Below the pieces are notes generated by a model. That model did no database searches. It saw only the letters and a program-made list of their open reading frames with translations, and was not told the DNA's origin. The position numbers were made by a program, and so were the translations under genes. Of a stretch of DNA of 38,672 nt, positions 1 through 7,377 are shown one piece after another. Source of the stretch: a virus. Numbering within the stretch: the first letter of the stretch is position 1; the number at the start of each line of letters is the position of its first letter. The DNA is taken from positions 1 through 38,672 of IMG/VR virus record IMGVR_UViG_3300022592_000011; one strand, 5' to 3'.

Positions 1-461
1 CTACATTAATTCCTGTTATTACTACAAATGCGCAGGGTCAGGTTACCAGCGTTACTACGGCATCGAACCCACAGGGTACTGTAACGTCAATCACATCGTC
101 TACCTTAACGGTGGCAGGTACATCTGCTATACCAACAGTTAACTTAACTAGCGGTATCGTTACCGCAGGCACAACGGGCTCAAGCACACTAATCCCAGTT
201 GTAACGGTGGATACTTATGGCCGTATAACTACGATTACAACAGCATCAAACCCACAGGGCACGGTGACAAGCGTATCTGGTACTGGTACAGTTAGCGGCA
301 TTACTTTAACAGGCACCGTAACATCAAGTGGTAGCTTAACACTTGGCGGCACATTAGATTTATCTAGCCCACCAGCAATCGGTGGTACAACAGCAAATAC
401 CATAACAGGTACTACTATCACTGCAACAAAATACGTCGGTATATCCGGAGGAACATTTTAA
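1..461 (+). CDS. Tail fibre-like protein, C-terminal part (5' end outside window)
   Basis: The reading frame is open from base 3 to the TAA at 459-461, so this is the carboxy end of a longer protein and any internal ATG (for example at 111) is unlikely to be the true start. It is almost entirely Thr/Ser/Gly/Val. It contains two copies of a unit of the type 'TLIPV(I/V)T...(A/Y)GxxT..TTASNPQGTVTS', about 57 residues apart, a pattern typical of beta-rich phage fibre shafts. It ends at the base before the ATG of the next fibre gene, so the two are probably co-translated. Being a fibre is an inference from composition, repeats and the S74 fibre neighbour; no enzymatic motif is visible. Confidence 0.7.
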   Translation, partial: TLIPVITTNAQGQVTSVTTASNPQGTVTSITSSTLTVAGTSAIPTVNLTSGIVTAGTTGSSTLIPVVTVDTYGRITTITTASNPQGTVTSVSGTGTVSGITLTGTVTSSGSLTLGGTLDLSSPPAIGGTTANTITGTTITATKYVGISGGTF

Positions 462-2396
462 ATGGCACAAAGCGGCTACACACCAATTTCAATTTATTAT
501 AGCGCAACAGCTACTAATGTCCCGTTAGCAGCAAACCTTACCAGTGGTGAGCTTGGCATTAACATTGCTGACGGTAAGTTGTACTACAAAGACAACGCCG
601 GCACAGTTCAAGTTCTAGCCTCTAAAGCTGGTAATATCAACGTGTCCTCAATTAGTTTTGGTACAACAGGATTAACACCAAGTACAACAACTACGGGTGC
701 GGTAACTGTTGCGGGCACCTTGGTGGTATCAAACGGTGGTACTGGGCAAACAACTTTAGCTACGGGGTCAATAGGGTATGGTCAAGGAACAAGTGCACAT
801 GCTGCCTTAGCAATTGGCACGGCGGGACAAGTACTAACGGTTAACAGCGGGGCCACAGCTCCACAGTGGGTAAATGCCTCGAGTATTATTGGAGGTGCTG
901 GCGGTTCTAATACTCAAGTCCAATACAACAGTTCTGGCGCTTTAGCTGGTTCTGCTAACCTTACATTTAACGGCACAACACTTACTACAGCTAATGACGC
1001 TTCTATATCAGGTCTTACTGTTGGTAAGGGTGGTGGTACTTATGCAACTATATTGGGTGCTTCAGCTTTAGCAAATGGTTTTGGTGGAAATAACACAGCT
1101 ATTGGTGCTAATGCAGCAAACGCACTTACTTCAGGAAATTCAAATACTGTTGTAGGTTCTTATGCAATGGCTACTGGTGTAGTTACTGGTACAGACAATA
1201 TTGCTTTAGGTTCACAACATTCAGGCGTAACTGCTGGTCCATTAAATTCTTTAACAAGTGGCTCTTATAATGTGGCTGTTGGTAACGGCTCTTTGCAAGC
1301 AAACACCACCGCATCTAATAACACAGCAGTAGGTTTTCAATCTGGGTATGCAAATACGACTGGTAATTATTTAACAGCTTTTGGCTATACTGCATTAGCA
1401 GCTAATACTACAGGAACTCTTAATTCTGCTTTTGGTGCTGATGCTTTATTGTCAAATACAACTGGGGGGAGTAATTCAGCAAGTGGAACTTCAGCATTAC
1501 AAAATAATACAACTGGTTCATACAATACAGCTCAAGGATACGCTTCATTAGCATCAAACACCACCGCATCTAATAACACTGCAGTAGGATTTCAGGCTGG
1601 GTATAGTAATACAACTGGTACACGAAATGTATCTTTAGGAGTTGGTGCTGGGTATGCAACTACAACAGGTAGTTACAATATTTGTATTGGTTCTTATGCT
1701 GGTCAGCAAATAACGACAGGACTTGTAAATACGCTTATTGGTGATGGTGCTGGAAATTTAATTACTACAGGCGGTAAAAACTCAATTATTGGTGGATATT
1801 CAGGAAATCAAGGCAGTCTAGACATCCGTACAGCAAGTAACTACATTGTGTTATCTGATGGTGATGGTAATCCTAGACTGTGGTGTGATAACAATGGAGA
1901 TTGGAGCACTCGTTACACCTCAACTGTTTATATGCCCGGAAACGGAGATGCTGGTACAGGCGGTCTTATTTTACAAAATGGTTCTAACAATACTTCCTAT
2001 AAAATTATTAAATTTAGAGGATGGAATAATTCAGAAACAGGTTCTATTACAACTTATGTAAACGTAACTGCGTATACAACATCTTCAGACGCTCGTTTAA
2101 AAGAGGACTTAGGACTGGCTACTGAAACTTCTGTAATTGATAATTTAAAAATACGTAATTTTGAATGGAAATCAACTGGCAAAAAAGATATTGGTGTTTT
2201 TGCACAGGAAGCTGAACCAATTAAGCCTTCAGCAGTCGTTAAAGGAACTGATGAATTAACCGAATCTGGAGATTTGGCTGTTCCGTGGTCTGTAGATTAT
2301 TCCAAATATGTTCCTGACCTTATTGTTTATTGCCAACAACTCAACGCAAAACTAGAAGCACAAGCATTAGAAATCGCAACTTTAAAAGGAAAATAA
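462..2396 (+). CDS. Tail fibre/receptor-binding protein with YadA-like beta-roll repeats and S74 chaperone domain
   Basis: The protein has 644 residues. The N-terminal 200 residues are Gly/Thr-rich fibre shaft. Residues about 200-460 hold repeated 'NTxxG..AL..NTTG' units like the head repeats of trimeric adhesins such as YadA. The last 100 residues resemble the S74 intramolecular chaperone of phage fibres: it opens with SDARLK, where Ser542 and Lys547 keep the five-residue Ser-Lys spacing of the endosialidase autocleavage site, followed by NFEWKSTGK and IGVFAQEAEPI. By analogy the domain would drive trimerisation and then be cut off before Ser542. The ATG directly follows the stop of the preceding fibre gene. 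The distal half is visibly more AT-rich than the shaft (18 of 60 G+C at 2101-2160 against 29 of 60 at 121-180), which suggests exchange of the receptor-binding tip. Confidence 0.88.
   Translation: MAQSGYTPISIYYSATATNVPLAANLTSGELGINIADGKLYYKDNAGTVQVLASKAGNINVSSISFGTTGLTPSTTTTGAVTVAGTLVVSNGGTGQTTLATGSIGYGQGTSAHAALAIGTAGQVLTVNSGATAPQWVNASSIIGGAGGSNTQVQYNSSGALAGSANLTFNGTTLTTANDASISGLTVGKGGGTYATILGASALANGFGGNNTAIGANAANALTSGNSNTVVGSYAMATGVVTGTDNIALGSQHSGVTAGPLNSLTSGSYNVAVGNGSLQANTTASNNTAVGFQSGYANTTGNYLTAFGYTALAANTTGTLNSAFGADALLSNTTGGSNSASGTSALQNNTTGSYNTAQGYASLASNTTASNNTAVGFQAGYSNTTGTRNVSLGVGAGYATTTGSYNICIGSYAGQQITTGLVNTLIGDGAGNLITTGGKNSIIGGYSGNQGSLDIRTASNYIVLSDGDGNPRLWCDNNGDWSTRYTSTVYMPGNGDAGTGGLILQNGSNNTSYKIIKFRGWNNSETGSITTYVNVTAYTTSSDARLKEDLGLATETSVIDNLKIRNFEWKSTGKKDIGVFAQEAEPIKPSAVVKGTDELTESGDLAVPWSVDYSKYVPDLIVYCQQLNAKLEAQALEIATLKGK
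1301..1579 (+). repeat. Duplicated 24-base fibre repeat
   Basis: A 24-base sequence beginning aaacaccaccgcatctaata is identical at 1301-1324 and 1556-1579 inside the fibre gene. The flanking bases are nearly alike and encode the same 'NTTASNNTAVGFQ' peptide. It marks a recent duplication of a beta-roll segment and is a possible site for repeat-number change. Confidence 0.75.
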
Positions 2397-2397
2397 A

Positions 2398-2730
2398 ATG
2401 ACCGAATTTAACTGGAACATCACAGCAATGTCTACACTACCCCAAGTAGACGGAGAAACAGATGTAGTAGTATTGGCGCAATGGATTTGTGCTGGTGACC
2501 AATCAGGCACAACCGCTGAAATTGGCGGGAACAGCCAGTTCACTATTCAACAAGGCGGAACATTTACACCATACGCAGACCTTACAGAAGCACAAGTAAT
2601 GCAATGGGTATTTGATGCGCTAGGTGAAGATGGTATTGCCAACACACAGGCTTGCGTACAAGGGCAGATTGATTCAATCCTAAATCCTCCTGTATCACCT
2701 AGCAATCAAGCTTTGCCTTGGTCAGCTTAA
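2398..2730 (+). CDS. Small conserved fibre-adjacent protein, function unknown
   Basis: A 110-residue acidic protein starting at an ATG one base after the stop of the S74 fibre gene. It has a beta-rich centre (DVVVLAQWICAGDQSG, then GNSQFTIQQGG), a helical 'LTEAQVMQWVFDALG' segment, and a Pro-rich tail ending LPWSA. I recall similar short proteins next to fibre genes of other environmental phages, so a virion or fibre-assembly role is possible. No catalytic motif is seen. It is followed by a hairpin region before the next gene. Confidence 0.75.
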   Translation: MTEFNWNITAMSTLPQVDGETDVVVLAQWICAGDQSGTTAEIGGNSQFTIQQGGTFTPYADLTEAQVMQWVFDALGEDGIANTQACVQGQIDSILNPPVSPSNQALPWSA

Positions 2731-2737
2731 AAATTTA

Positions 2738-2765
2738 GGGCAAGCCACCAGCCCTTTTTGGTGGC
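2738..2765 (+). terminator. Two mutually exclusive hairpins, possible weak terminator/attenuator
   Basis: In the 52-base gap, GGGC (2738-2741) can pair with GCCC (2751-2754), directly followed by five T (2755-2759), which is a weak intrinsic terminator. GCCACC (2744-2749) can instead pair with GGTGGC (2760-2765), and forming that stem uses the loop of the first and sequesters the T-run in its own loop. The next gene's AGGAG ribosome site follows at 2772-2776. Whether this terminates or attenuates is inference. Confidence 0.4.
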
Positions 2766-2782
2766 ACATTTAGGAGAAAATT

Positions 2783-3016
2783 ATGGGCGAGAAAAAACCA
2801 AACCCCGTAACAATCAATGATAAAGAGTATGAGCATTCTGATTTAACACTAGAGCAACAAGCGCTTTTTAATCATTGTATCGACTTAGATCGCAAGATTG
2901 GCAGCGCACAGTTCAATCTGGATCAGCTCAATGTAGGCAAGAATGCCTTCATCAAGTTGCTAGAAGATTCACTAGCGGCCCCGGTTGAAAAAGCCGAAGT
3001 AGAAGTACTTCAATAA
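2783..3016 (+). CDS. Small DUF6447-like protein
   Basis: A 77-residue protein. It has the pattern 'VTINDKEYEHSDLTLEQQAL' followed by a helix with LDRKIGSAQFNLDQLNVGKNA, resembling the DUF6447 family of small phage proteins (a short beta-turn with 'V.I.G..Y', then a coiled helix with regularly spaced Leu/Gln). A good AGGAG Shine-Dalgarno lies seven bases before the ATG. The function is unknown. It sits between the fibre genes and the lysis cassette. Confidence 0.7.
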   Translation: MGEKKPNPVTINDKEYEHSDLTLEQQALFNHCIDLDRKIGSAQFNLDQLNVGKNAFIKLLEDSLAAPVEKAEVEVLQ

Positions 3017-3021
3017 AAACC

Positions 3022-3044
3022 TTGGCGGCCTAACCCGCCGCCAA
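3022..3044 (+). other. Perfect 8-bp hairpin between genes
   Basis: TTGGCGGC (3022-3029) and GCCGCCAA (3037-3044) form a perfect stem with a seven-base loop just after the stop of the preceding gene. No T-run follows, so it is not a canonical terminator. It could stabilise or process the mRNA upstream of the lysis genes. Confidence 0.6.
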
Positions 3045-3055
3045 CTTACATAAGA

Positions 3056-3295
3056 ATGATAATGGACTTCCAGTCAATGATGAACTTTATCCTACCTACC
3101 GCCTGCACTGTGCTGGGCTGGTTTTGTAGGGAGCTTTGGACCGCGGTTCAAGAACTCAAGAATGACGTGGCCAAGCTGCGCGAAGAGCTTCCAACCCATT
3201 ATGTCAGCAAAGATGACTTTAATGACAGATGGTATGAAGTTCTCAAATCGTTACACCGGATTGAGGACAAGCTAGACGGTAAGGCTGACAAATGA
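3056..3295 (+). CDS. Small membrane/coiled-coil protein, lysis cassette
   Basis: A 79-residue protein with one hydrophobic segment (about residues 8-27, ILPTACTVLGWFCREL) and a charged coiled coil (about 31-75, heptad-like Leu/Val with many Lys/Glu). It lies at the head of the lysis cassette and overlaps the next membrane gene by four bases (ATGA), implying translational coupling. It could be a holin accessory or antiholin-like protein; I cannot assign a family. The ATG at 3056 has only a weak ribosome site, and an in-frame ATG at 3062 is equally possible. Confidence 0.7.
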   Translation: MIMDFQSMMNFILPTACTVLGWFCRELWTAVQELKNDVAKLREELPTHYVSKDDFNDRWYEVLKSLHRIEDKLDGKADK

Positions 3296-3483
3296 GAAAG
3301 CAGATCCACAAGTCTAAGACTATGTGGTTCTCTTTCGCTTTGGTTGTCTTTGGCGCGCTGATGGATAACTTCTCCAGCCTACAAAACGTCATTGATGAGA
3401 AATACTATGGTATCATTCTTGTTGCCATCGGCATCATTGTAGCAGCGCTGCGCTTTGTAACTACAGAAGGCGTAGACCAATAA
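3292..3483 (+). CDS. Holin-like membrane protein
   Basis: A 63-residue protein with two predicted membrane helices (about 11-27, MWFSFALVVFGALMDNF, and about 38-56, YYGIILVAIGIIVAALRFV) joined by a short polar loop, with a basic N terminus and a charged end. Size and topology fit class II-type holins, and it lies directly before spanin and endolysin genes. Its expected role is to form the inner-membrane lesion or depolarise the membrane that activates the SAR endolysin. The holin call rests on context and topology, not on a recognised family motif. Confidence 0.72.
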   Translation: MRKQIHKSKTMWFSFALVVFGALMDNFSSLQNVIDEKYYGIILVAIGIIVAALRFVTTEGVDQ

Positions 3484-3893
3484 TGTTCCCACTATCGGCA
3501 CTCACTTATGTTAAGTTGGCAGCAGGAGCTCTTATTTTACTTGGCAGCATTTGGTTTGGCTGGCATCTACGGGATGTGGACTTCCAGTCGTACAAAGCCA
3601 AACAGGCTATTGAGACACAAAAGCTCCAAGAAGCGCACCAAGCGTCCGCCGACAGAATAGAAAGTGAAAAGAATGCTCAAATCCGTGATATTAATACTAA
3701 GCTCGTTGATGCTATTAGCGAGCTGCGTAGCCGTCCCAGTCGCGCCCAAGCCACCGGCACTGGATCGTGTGGAACTGGGGCAACCCTTTTTGCCGACGAT
3801 GCAGAGTTTCTTGTCAGGGAAGCTGCCAGAGCAGACATTATCCGTACCGGCCTTGCAGCCTGCTACGACCAGTACGACGCGCTAAATAAATAA
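3483..3893 (+). CDS. Rz: i-spanin (Rz-like)
   Basis: A 136-residue protein with an N-terminal membrane anchor (about residues 9-28, YVKLAAGALILLGSIWFGWH) followed by a periplasmic coiled coil rich in Lys/Glu/Gln (about 35-83). It ends with the SCGTGA segment and 'REAARADIIRTGLAACYDQYDAL' pattern typical of Rz-type inner-membrane spanin subunits. It starts in a TAATG overlap with the holin gene. A complete lipoprotein gene is nested in the +1 frame, as in lambda-type Rz/Rz1 pairs. Together they would bridge the periplasm and fuse the membranes at lysis. Confidence 0.9.
   Translation: MFPLSALTYVKLAAGALILLGSIWFGWHLRDVDFQSYKAKQAIETQKLQEAHQASADRIESEKNAQIRDINTKLVDAISELRSRPSRAQATGTGSCGTGATLFADDAEFLVREAARADIIRTGLAACYDQYDALNK
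3664..3885 (+). CDS. Rz1: o-spanin lipoprotein (Rz1-like) nested inside Rz
   Basis: This reading frame lies wholly inside the i-spanin gene, in a different frame. It encodes a short basic N terminus, a hydrophobic signal (VILILSSLMLLASC) and a clear lipobox LASC with Cys21 as the lipidation site, followed by a short Pro-rich mature chain (VAVPVAPKPPALDRVE). This is the classical o-spanin design: an outer-membrane lipoprotein that meets the Rz coiled coil. The start may be GTG at 3664 or ATG at 3673 (MLKSVI...); both give a functional signal peptide. The nested arrangement plus lipobox makes this strong despite the overlap. Confidence 0.88.
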   Translation: MKRMLKSVILILSSLMLLASCVAVPVAPKPPALDRVELGQPFLPTMQSFLSGKLPEQTLSVPALQPATTSTTR

Positions 3894-3903
3894 TAAACCC
3901 CAA

Positions 3904-3917
3904 TTTGCATTAATATA
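3904..3917 (+). promoter_or_regulatory. Phage promoter-like element, copy 1
   Basis: TTTGCATTAATATA lies 19 bases before the endolysin ATG and 10 bases after the Rz stop. It is one of eight copies in the window; this one has the shortest T-run. It is followed by TAAGGAG, a good ribosome site for the endolysin. Confidence 0.7.
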
Positions 3918-3936
3918 TGCAGAGTAAGGAGCATGA

Positions 3937-4455
3937 ATGAAAAAGCTATTAGTAGTACTGATGTGGGTAGTTGGCATATTTGCAGCGATCCACTTCACAG
4001 ACAGGTACACCCAGATTGAAGAGAACATCATGGCCATCGCTAAATCCACACTAGACTTTATCACCAAGGAGGAAGGTGCCCGTAACAAGGCCTATAAGGA
4101 CTCTAAGGGCTTATGGACCATCGGAGTTGGGCATCTCATCAAGTCCGACGAGCAGCACCTCATCACCGCGACCCTAACAGATGAACAGGTACAAGAGCTT
4201 CTGAGAAGCGATTTAAGGTGGTGTAGCGAGGCCGTAGAGAGATCGGTGAGGGTCAGCCTTACCCAGGGTCAATTCGACGCCCTGTACAGCCTATGCTTTA
4301 ATATCGGTGAGACAAATTTTAAGAAATCCACAGTGGTCAAGAAGATCAACGAAAATGACCTACAGGGTGCAGCTGACGCCATACTGATGTGGAACAAACC
4401 AGATGTGCTTATAAATCGTAGAAAGCGCGAAAGAGCGCTATTCTTAGGGGCGTAA
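3937..4455 (+). CDS. Endolysin, GH24 (T4-type) muramidase with signal-arrest-release N terminus
   Basis: A 172-residue protein. The catalytic triad has the exact E-8-D-5-T spacing of T4-type lysozymes: Glu46 (KEEGARNKAY), Asp55 and Thr61, followed by IGVGHLI. Later conserved patterns are 'LTQGQFDALYSLCFNIG' and 'NRRKRERALFL'. Residues 4-20 (LLVVLMWVVGIFAAIHF) form a weakly hydrophobic helix with a Lys-Lys start and no obvious cleavage site, as in SAR endolysins that are held in the membrane and released at lysis. The enzyme would hydrolyse the MurNAc-GlcNAc bond. A second in-frame ATG at Met32 (MAIAKSTLDF) with upstream GAAGAG could give a cytosolic form. It is preceded by promoter copy 1 and a TAAGGAG ribosome site. 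Confidence 0.93.
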   Translation: MKKLLVVLMWVVGIFAAIHFTDRYTQIEENIMAIAKSTLDFITKEEGARNKAYKDSKGLWTIGVGHLIKSDEQHLITATLTDEQVQELLRSDLRWCSEAVERSVRVSLTQGQFDALYSLCFNIGETNFKKSTVVKKINENDLQGAADAILMWNKPDVLINRRKRERALFLGA

Positions 4456-4469
4456 ATAGCCTGTTTTTT
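4448..4469 (+). terminator. Short terminator fused to promoter copy 2
   Basis: GGGC (4448-4451) pairs with GCCT (4459-4462, one G-T) and is followed one base later by six T (4464-4469). The stem spans the endolysin stop codon. It is weak by itself, but a near-identical 'AGGGCGTAAA..TAGC' string precedes promoter copy 3 at 11703, so it is a repeated device. Confidence 0.5.
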
Positions 4470-4480
4470 GCATTAATATA
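4464..4480 (+). promoter_or_regulatory. Phage promoter-like element, copy 2
   Basis: A full TTTTTTGCATTAATATA match, followed by AGTAGGACT, which resembles the downstream bases of copies 6 and 7. The next ATG is 36 bases on, after a CAAGGAAT ribosome site. It would drive the virion operon from 4517. Confidence 0.78.
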
Positions 4481-4516
4481 AGTAGGACTACTCAACCAAT
4501 CACTCAAGGAATTACC

Positions 4517-5149
4517 ATGGACGGCTTTAAAACATTACCAAGATACAAAGCTGGTGGACTAGTCAAGACACCAGTAACCGGCGACAAAAAGGCTGCGGCA
4601 CCATCTAAGGCCGTAGCAAAGCCAGCCTTTAAGGGCAGCGACGTAGCTAAAGAAAAAAGCAAGCCCGCAGGTCATAAAGACCCGTACATCAAGTCTAAAG
4701 AGTCAGGTAAAACCGCAGACTTTCCAAGCGCCGCTGTAAAGGGCCGTAAGGCAAAAGCTACTGGCACCGTGAGCAAATTCAAGTGTGGTGGTAAGATTGT
4801 TAAAAAAGCTGATGGTGGCATCATGGACGCTATTGGTGGTGTTGGTACACAGCTTAAGAACAACGTTATGGGAACACCAGAGCAGAATCGTATCGCTCAG
4901 GCCCGTATGGACATGATTGCACGTAAAAAAGCACAACAGGCAGCACTTCTCCAGGGTCAAGCACCCGCGGCAGCACTGCAGCAAGGCGCCCTTGCAGGTG
5001 CATTGGGCGGTCAAGGCGCAATTAGCGAAGCTGAAAGACAGGCTATGTCACCAGCACCAGCACCAGCAATGCAAGCTCCGGGCGGTGTAAGCCCAGCGGG
5101 CCCAGTACCTACCCAGAAAAAGGGCGGCAAAGTAAAAGGCAAGTGCTAA
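4517..5149 (+). CDS. Basic Lys/Ala-rich protein with Gly-Gly-Lys motifs, likely virion-associated
   Basis: A 210-residue low-complexity protein. The N-terminal half is rich in Lys, Ala and Pro; there is a central [13 protein letters not shown] motif, an Ala/Gln-rich helix ('[20 protein letters not shown]'), a Pro/Ala linker and a C-terminal [10 protein letters not shown]. The 'GGK(I/V)xK' motif recurs in the next genes and at the end of the ejection-type proteins. It is the first gene after promoter copy 2, ahead of the connector genes. I do not recognise the family. Possible roles are DNA condensation or an ejected/scaffold protein, and both are inference. Confidence 0.72.
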   Translation: MDGFKTLPRYKAGGLVKTPVTGDKKAAAPSKAVAKPAFKGSDVAKEKSKPAGHKDPYIKSKESGKTADFPSAAVKGRKAKATGTVSKFKCGGKIVKKADGGIMDAIGGVGTQLKNNVMGTPEQNRIAQARMDMIARKKAQQAALLQGQAPAAALQQGALAGALGGQGAISEAERQAMSPAPAPAMQAPGGVSPAGPVPTQKKGGKVKGKC

Positions 5150-5150
5150 T

Positions 5151-5318
5151 ATGCCAGTTAAGTCGGAACAACAAATGAAGGCTATGTACGCCGCGGCCGC
5201 TGGCAAATCAACCCTTGGCATCCCTAAGAAGGTTGCCAAGGAGTTTATTAAGGCTGGACCCGCATCAAACAAATTACCAAACAAAGTAACTAAGCGCGCC
5301 GCTGGCCGCGGAAGATAA
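5151..5318 (+). CDS. Small basic protein of the 'MPVKSxxQxKAM' type
   Basis: A 55-residue very basic protein beginning [20 protein letters not shown] and continuing with [13 protein letters not shown]. The opening resembles widespread short phage proteins that start 'MPAKSKAQQR(F/L)M', of unknown function. The ATG lies two bases after the preceding stop (TAATATG), and the gene ends two bases before the next ATG, so it sits in a tight operon. There is no cysteine, membrane segment or catalytic motif. Confidence 0.75.
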   Translation: MPVKSEQQMKAMYAAAAGKSTLGIPKKVAKEFIKAGPASNKLPNKVTKRAAGRGR

Positions 5319-5320
5319 AA

Positions 5321-5650
5321 ATGAAAGATTTTAAACAAACCACCAAAATGTCCGCAGAAGGTAGCCATTACTGCAAAGGCGGTAAGATTAAAAAAATGGC
5401 CGAAGGTGGCAGTACATCGTATTCACCGTATGACCCAAGTAAAGAAACTGAAGTTGGTGGCAATATAGGTACAAGAACTTTTGTTGAAGAAGCCAAAAAA
5501 GGTTGGTCCACAAAGCCAATGCAACAACGACTTGATGAGGCATACCAAAAATCTACAGAAGCTCGAGATGAAGCTAAACGCGAGGCATCGCGTGGTGTCA
5601 GTCCGGAGAATCGTAAAAAACGCGGTGGTTCTGTAAAAAGAAAGAAGTAA
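5321..5650 (+). CDS. Small charged protein with Gly-Gly-Lys motif
   Basis: A 109-residue protein. Residues about 16-31 (HYCKGGKIKKMAEGG) carry the same CxGGKIxK..(A)xGG motif as the gene at 4517. A Lys/Glu-rich helix ('AKKGWSTKPMQQRLDEAYQK') follows, and the C terminus is RGGSVKRKK. The function is unknown. Its position between promoter copy 2 and the connector genes, and the shared motif, suggest a virion or assembly role. Confidence 0.72.
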   Translation: MKDFKQTTKMSAEGSHYCKGGKIKKMAEGGSTSYSPYDPSKETEVGGNIGTRTFVEEAKKGWSTKPMQQRLDEAYQKSTEARDEAKREASRGVSPENRKKRGGSVKRKK

Positions 5651-5653
5651 CCC

Positions 5654-6721
5654 ATGGCCTATAGCAACACCACTGGAAATACAACAGTCAACGTTGATCA
5701 ACTGATCTCCTTTGCGTTTCGTGACGCCGGTAAGACCGCAGAAGAAATGACCCCGGAGCTTATTGGTGCCGCCAAGCAGGCATTGTTTTATAATCTTCAA
5801 AACCTATCTAACCTCGGTGTTAATCTTTGGTTGTTGGAGAACATGCTCGTTGGCGCCGTAACGGCCCAGCAACAGTTAGTCCTACCTAAGACAGTGATTG
5901 ATGTACGAGAATCAAACTGGGTCTACATTATCAACCAGGCAGCCTCTGAGTACTTGCCTATTAGTAATCCAGATTCACCTGCAGTATTTGATCAAAACCT
6001 GTCCTTGGTTTCTACCTCCACAGTTGGTGCTAACTATTTTGGTCTTCAGTACCAATCAGCACAGCCTGTCTACTACGTTGGGTTTAATGGCTACGCAGTA
6101 GGTACTGGCACAACAACATATAACTTTGCCTATGAGACCAGCGAAGATGGAATCACTTGGACAACAGTAAAGCAACTACCGACTACAACACTCTCAGATA
6201 AAGAGTGGGCCTACTTTAACATCACCACAACACCAACGCACCTTTACTACAGGCTGCGTGAAACGGTTGCACCTACGTTCTCTATACGTCAAATCGTATT
6301 CTCTACGAGCCAGCAAGTCATTCCACTCGCCCGTTTAAATCGCGATGACTACTGGAATCTCCCAAATAAACAGTTCCCTAGCCAGCGCTCATTGCAGTAT
6401 TGGTTTGATAGGACCATTGAGCCCTCGATGTACATCTGGCCAGTGCCCAATAACTCGTTTCAAATGTTTCAGTTAATTGTTGAGGTTCAAATGCAAGATG
6501 TAGGATCTTTGACAAATCAGATTTACGTACCAGATCGCTGGGTAAACTGTGTCCAAAAACAATTGTCACATTCTATGTCTTTACAACTCCCCGGAGTCGA
6601 CATGGTTCGCGTTCAATACTTAGAAGCACAAGCTGGAAAAGCATTCTTACAAGCTAGTGAGGAAGATAGGGACAAATCACCCATTTATTTTACTCCCGCG
6701 ATAAGGTACTATACTTCGTGA
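5654..6721 (+). CDS. Virion connector/adaptor-region structural protein with discoidin-like insert
   Basis: A 355-residue protein. The N-terminal 65 residues are helical (VDQLISFAFRDAGKTAEEM, then ALFYNLQNLSNLGVNLWLL), as in head-tail adaptor-type proteins. Residues about 120-220 form a beta-sandwich-like segment (YETSEDGITWTTV, YYRLRE, IRQIVF) like discoidin or galactose-binding folds. The C-terminal third (NRDDYWNLPNK, QYWFDRTIEPSMYIWPVP) matches a pattern I associate with tail tubular or adaptor-region proteins of short-tailed phages. It is followed by a four-base GTGA overlap with a homing endonuclease, then by a second adaptor-type gene. The exact position in the virion is inference. Confidence 0.72.
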   Translation: MAYSNTTGNTTVNVDQLISFAFRDAGKTAEEMTPELIGAAKQALFYNLQNLSNLGVNLWLLENMLVGAVTAQQQLVLPKTVIDVRESNWVYIINQAASEYLPISNPDSPAVFDQNLSLVSTSTVGANYFGLQYQSAQPVYYVGFNGYAVGTGTTTYNFAYETSEDGITWTTVKQLPTTTLSDKEWAYFNITTTPTHLYYRLRETVAPTFSIRQIVFSTSQQVIPLARLNRDDYWNLPNKQFPSQRSLQYWFDRTIEPSMYIWPVPNNSFQMFQLIVEVQMQDVGSLTNQIYVPDRWVNCVQKQLSHSMSLQLPGVDMVRVQYLEAQAGKAFLQASEEDRDKSPIYFTPAIRYYTS

Positions 6722-7377
6722 GTACTTCTTTATACTGGATACGTCATAAAGACCATACTGATATATTTAGTCAAGGATATGTTGGTGTATCTAAAAATAC
6801 CGAAGCTCGTTTTAAGCGACATAGTAAATATTCTGAAAACCAGCATCTTAATTCGGCTATTAAAAAATACGGTTGGGATAACCTAATAAAACAAATTATT
6901 TTAATATGTGAAGATAAATATTGTTACGATTTAGAATCTAAAATTAGGCCGACTAGACAAATTGGTTGGAATATTGCTGAGGGCGGAGCAAAACCACCAA
7001 CATCACAACCTCGCGGTGATAACTATATTAGTCCATTGAAAGGCATTTCAAAGTCAACACCTTGGATGATTGGGATAAAACCTTGGAACACTGGAAAATT
7101 AGGATGGCAATCTGAACAACACAAACAGCAATTTTTATTGCAAGTTTCCAAACCCCACAGCGAAAACCATATCGCCAAACGTCAAGCAACAAGAAAATTG
7201 ACTCGTATTGCCAAAGGTCAAATTAAACAAGTTCAAGTCAACGGCATTGTTTACGAACATACTAAAGCAGCGTCTATTGCGCTTAATATCCCAGAACCAA
7301 CAATTAAACATTGGTGTTATGGAAAAGGAAAGCCTAGTAAAAAATATGAGTATATTAAAGAATGTAGGTGGCTATAA
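6718..7377 (+). CDS. Free-standing GIY-YIG homing endonuclease
   Basis: A 219-residue protein. The N-terminal nuclease domain has LYW-I (residues 5-8, the 'GIY' strand), GYVGVS (20-25, the 'YIG' strand), catalytic Arg31 in EARFKRH, the LNSAIKKYG helix, Glu73 in DLESKI and the terminal GWNIAEGG. All key positions are therefore intact. The C terminus (QVQVNGIVYEHTKAASIAL, then PEPTIKHW) is a NUMOD/IENR1-type DNA-binding repeat. The start is GTG, overlapping the upstream stop as GTGA. It is markedly AT-rich (about 16 of 60 G+C at 6841-6900 against 33 of 60 at 5701-5760), which points to recent insertion between two connector genes. It would cut phage genomes lacking the element. Confidence 0.93.
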   Translation: MSTSLYWIRHKDHTDIFSQGYVGVSKNTEARFKRHSKYSENQHLNSAIKKYGWDNLIKQIILICEDKYCYDLESKIRPTRQIGWNIAEGGAKPPTSQPRGDNYISPLKGISKSTPWMIGIKPWNTGKLGWQSEQHKQQFLLQVSKPHSENHIAKRQATRKLTRIAKGQIKQVQVNGIVYEHTKAASIALNIPEPTIKHWCYGKGKPSKKYEYIKECRWL

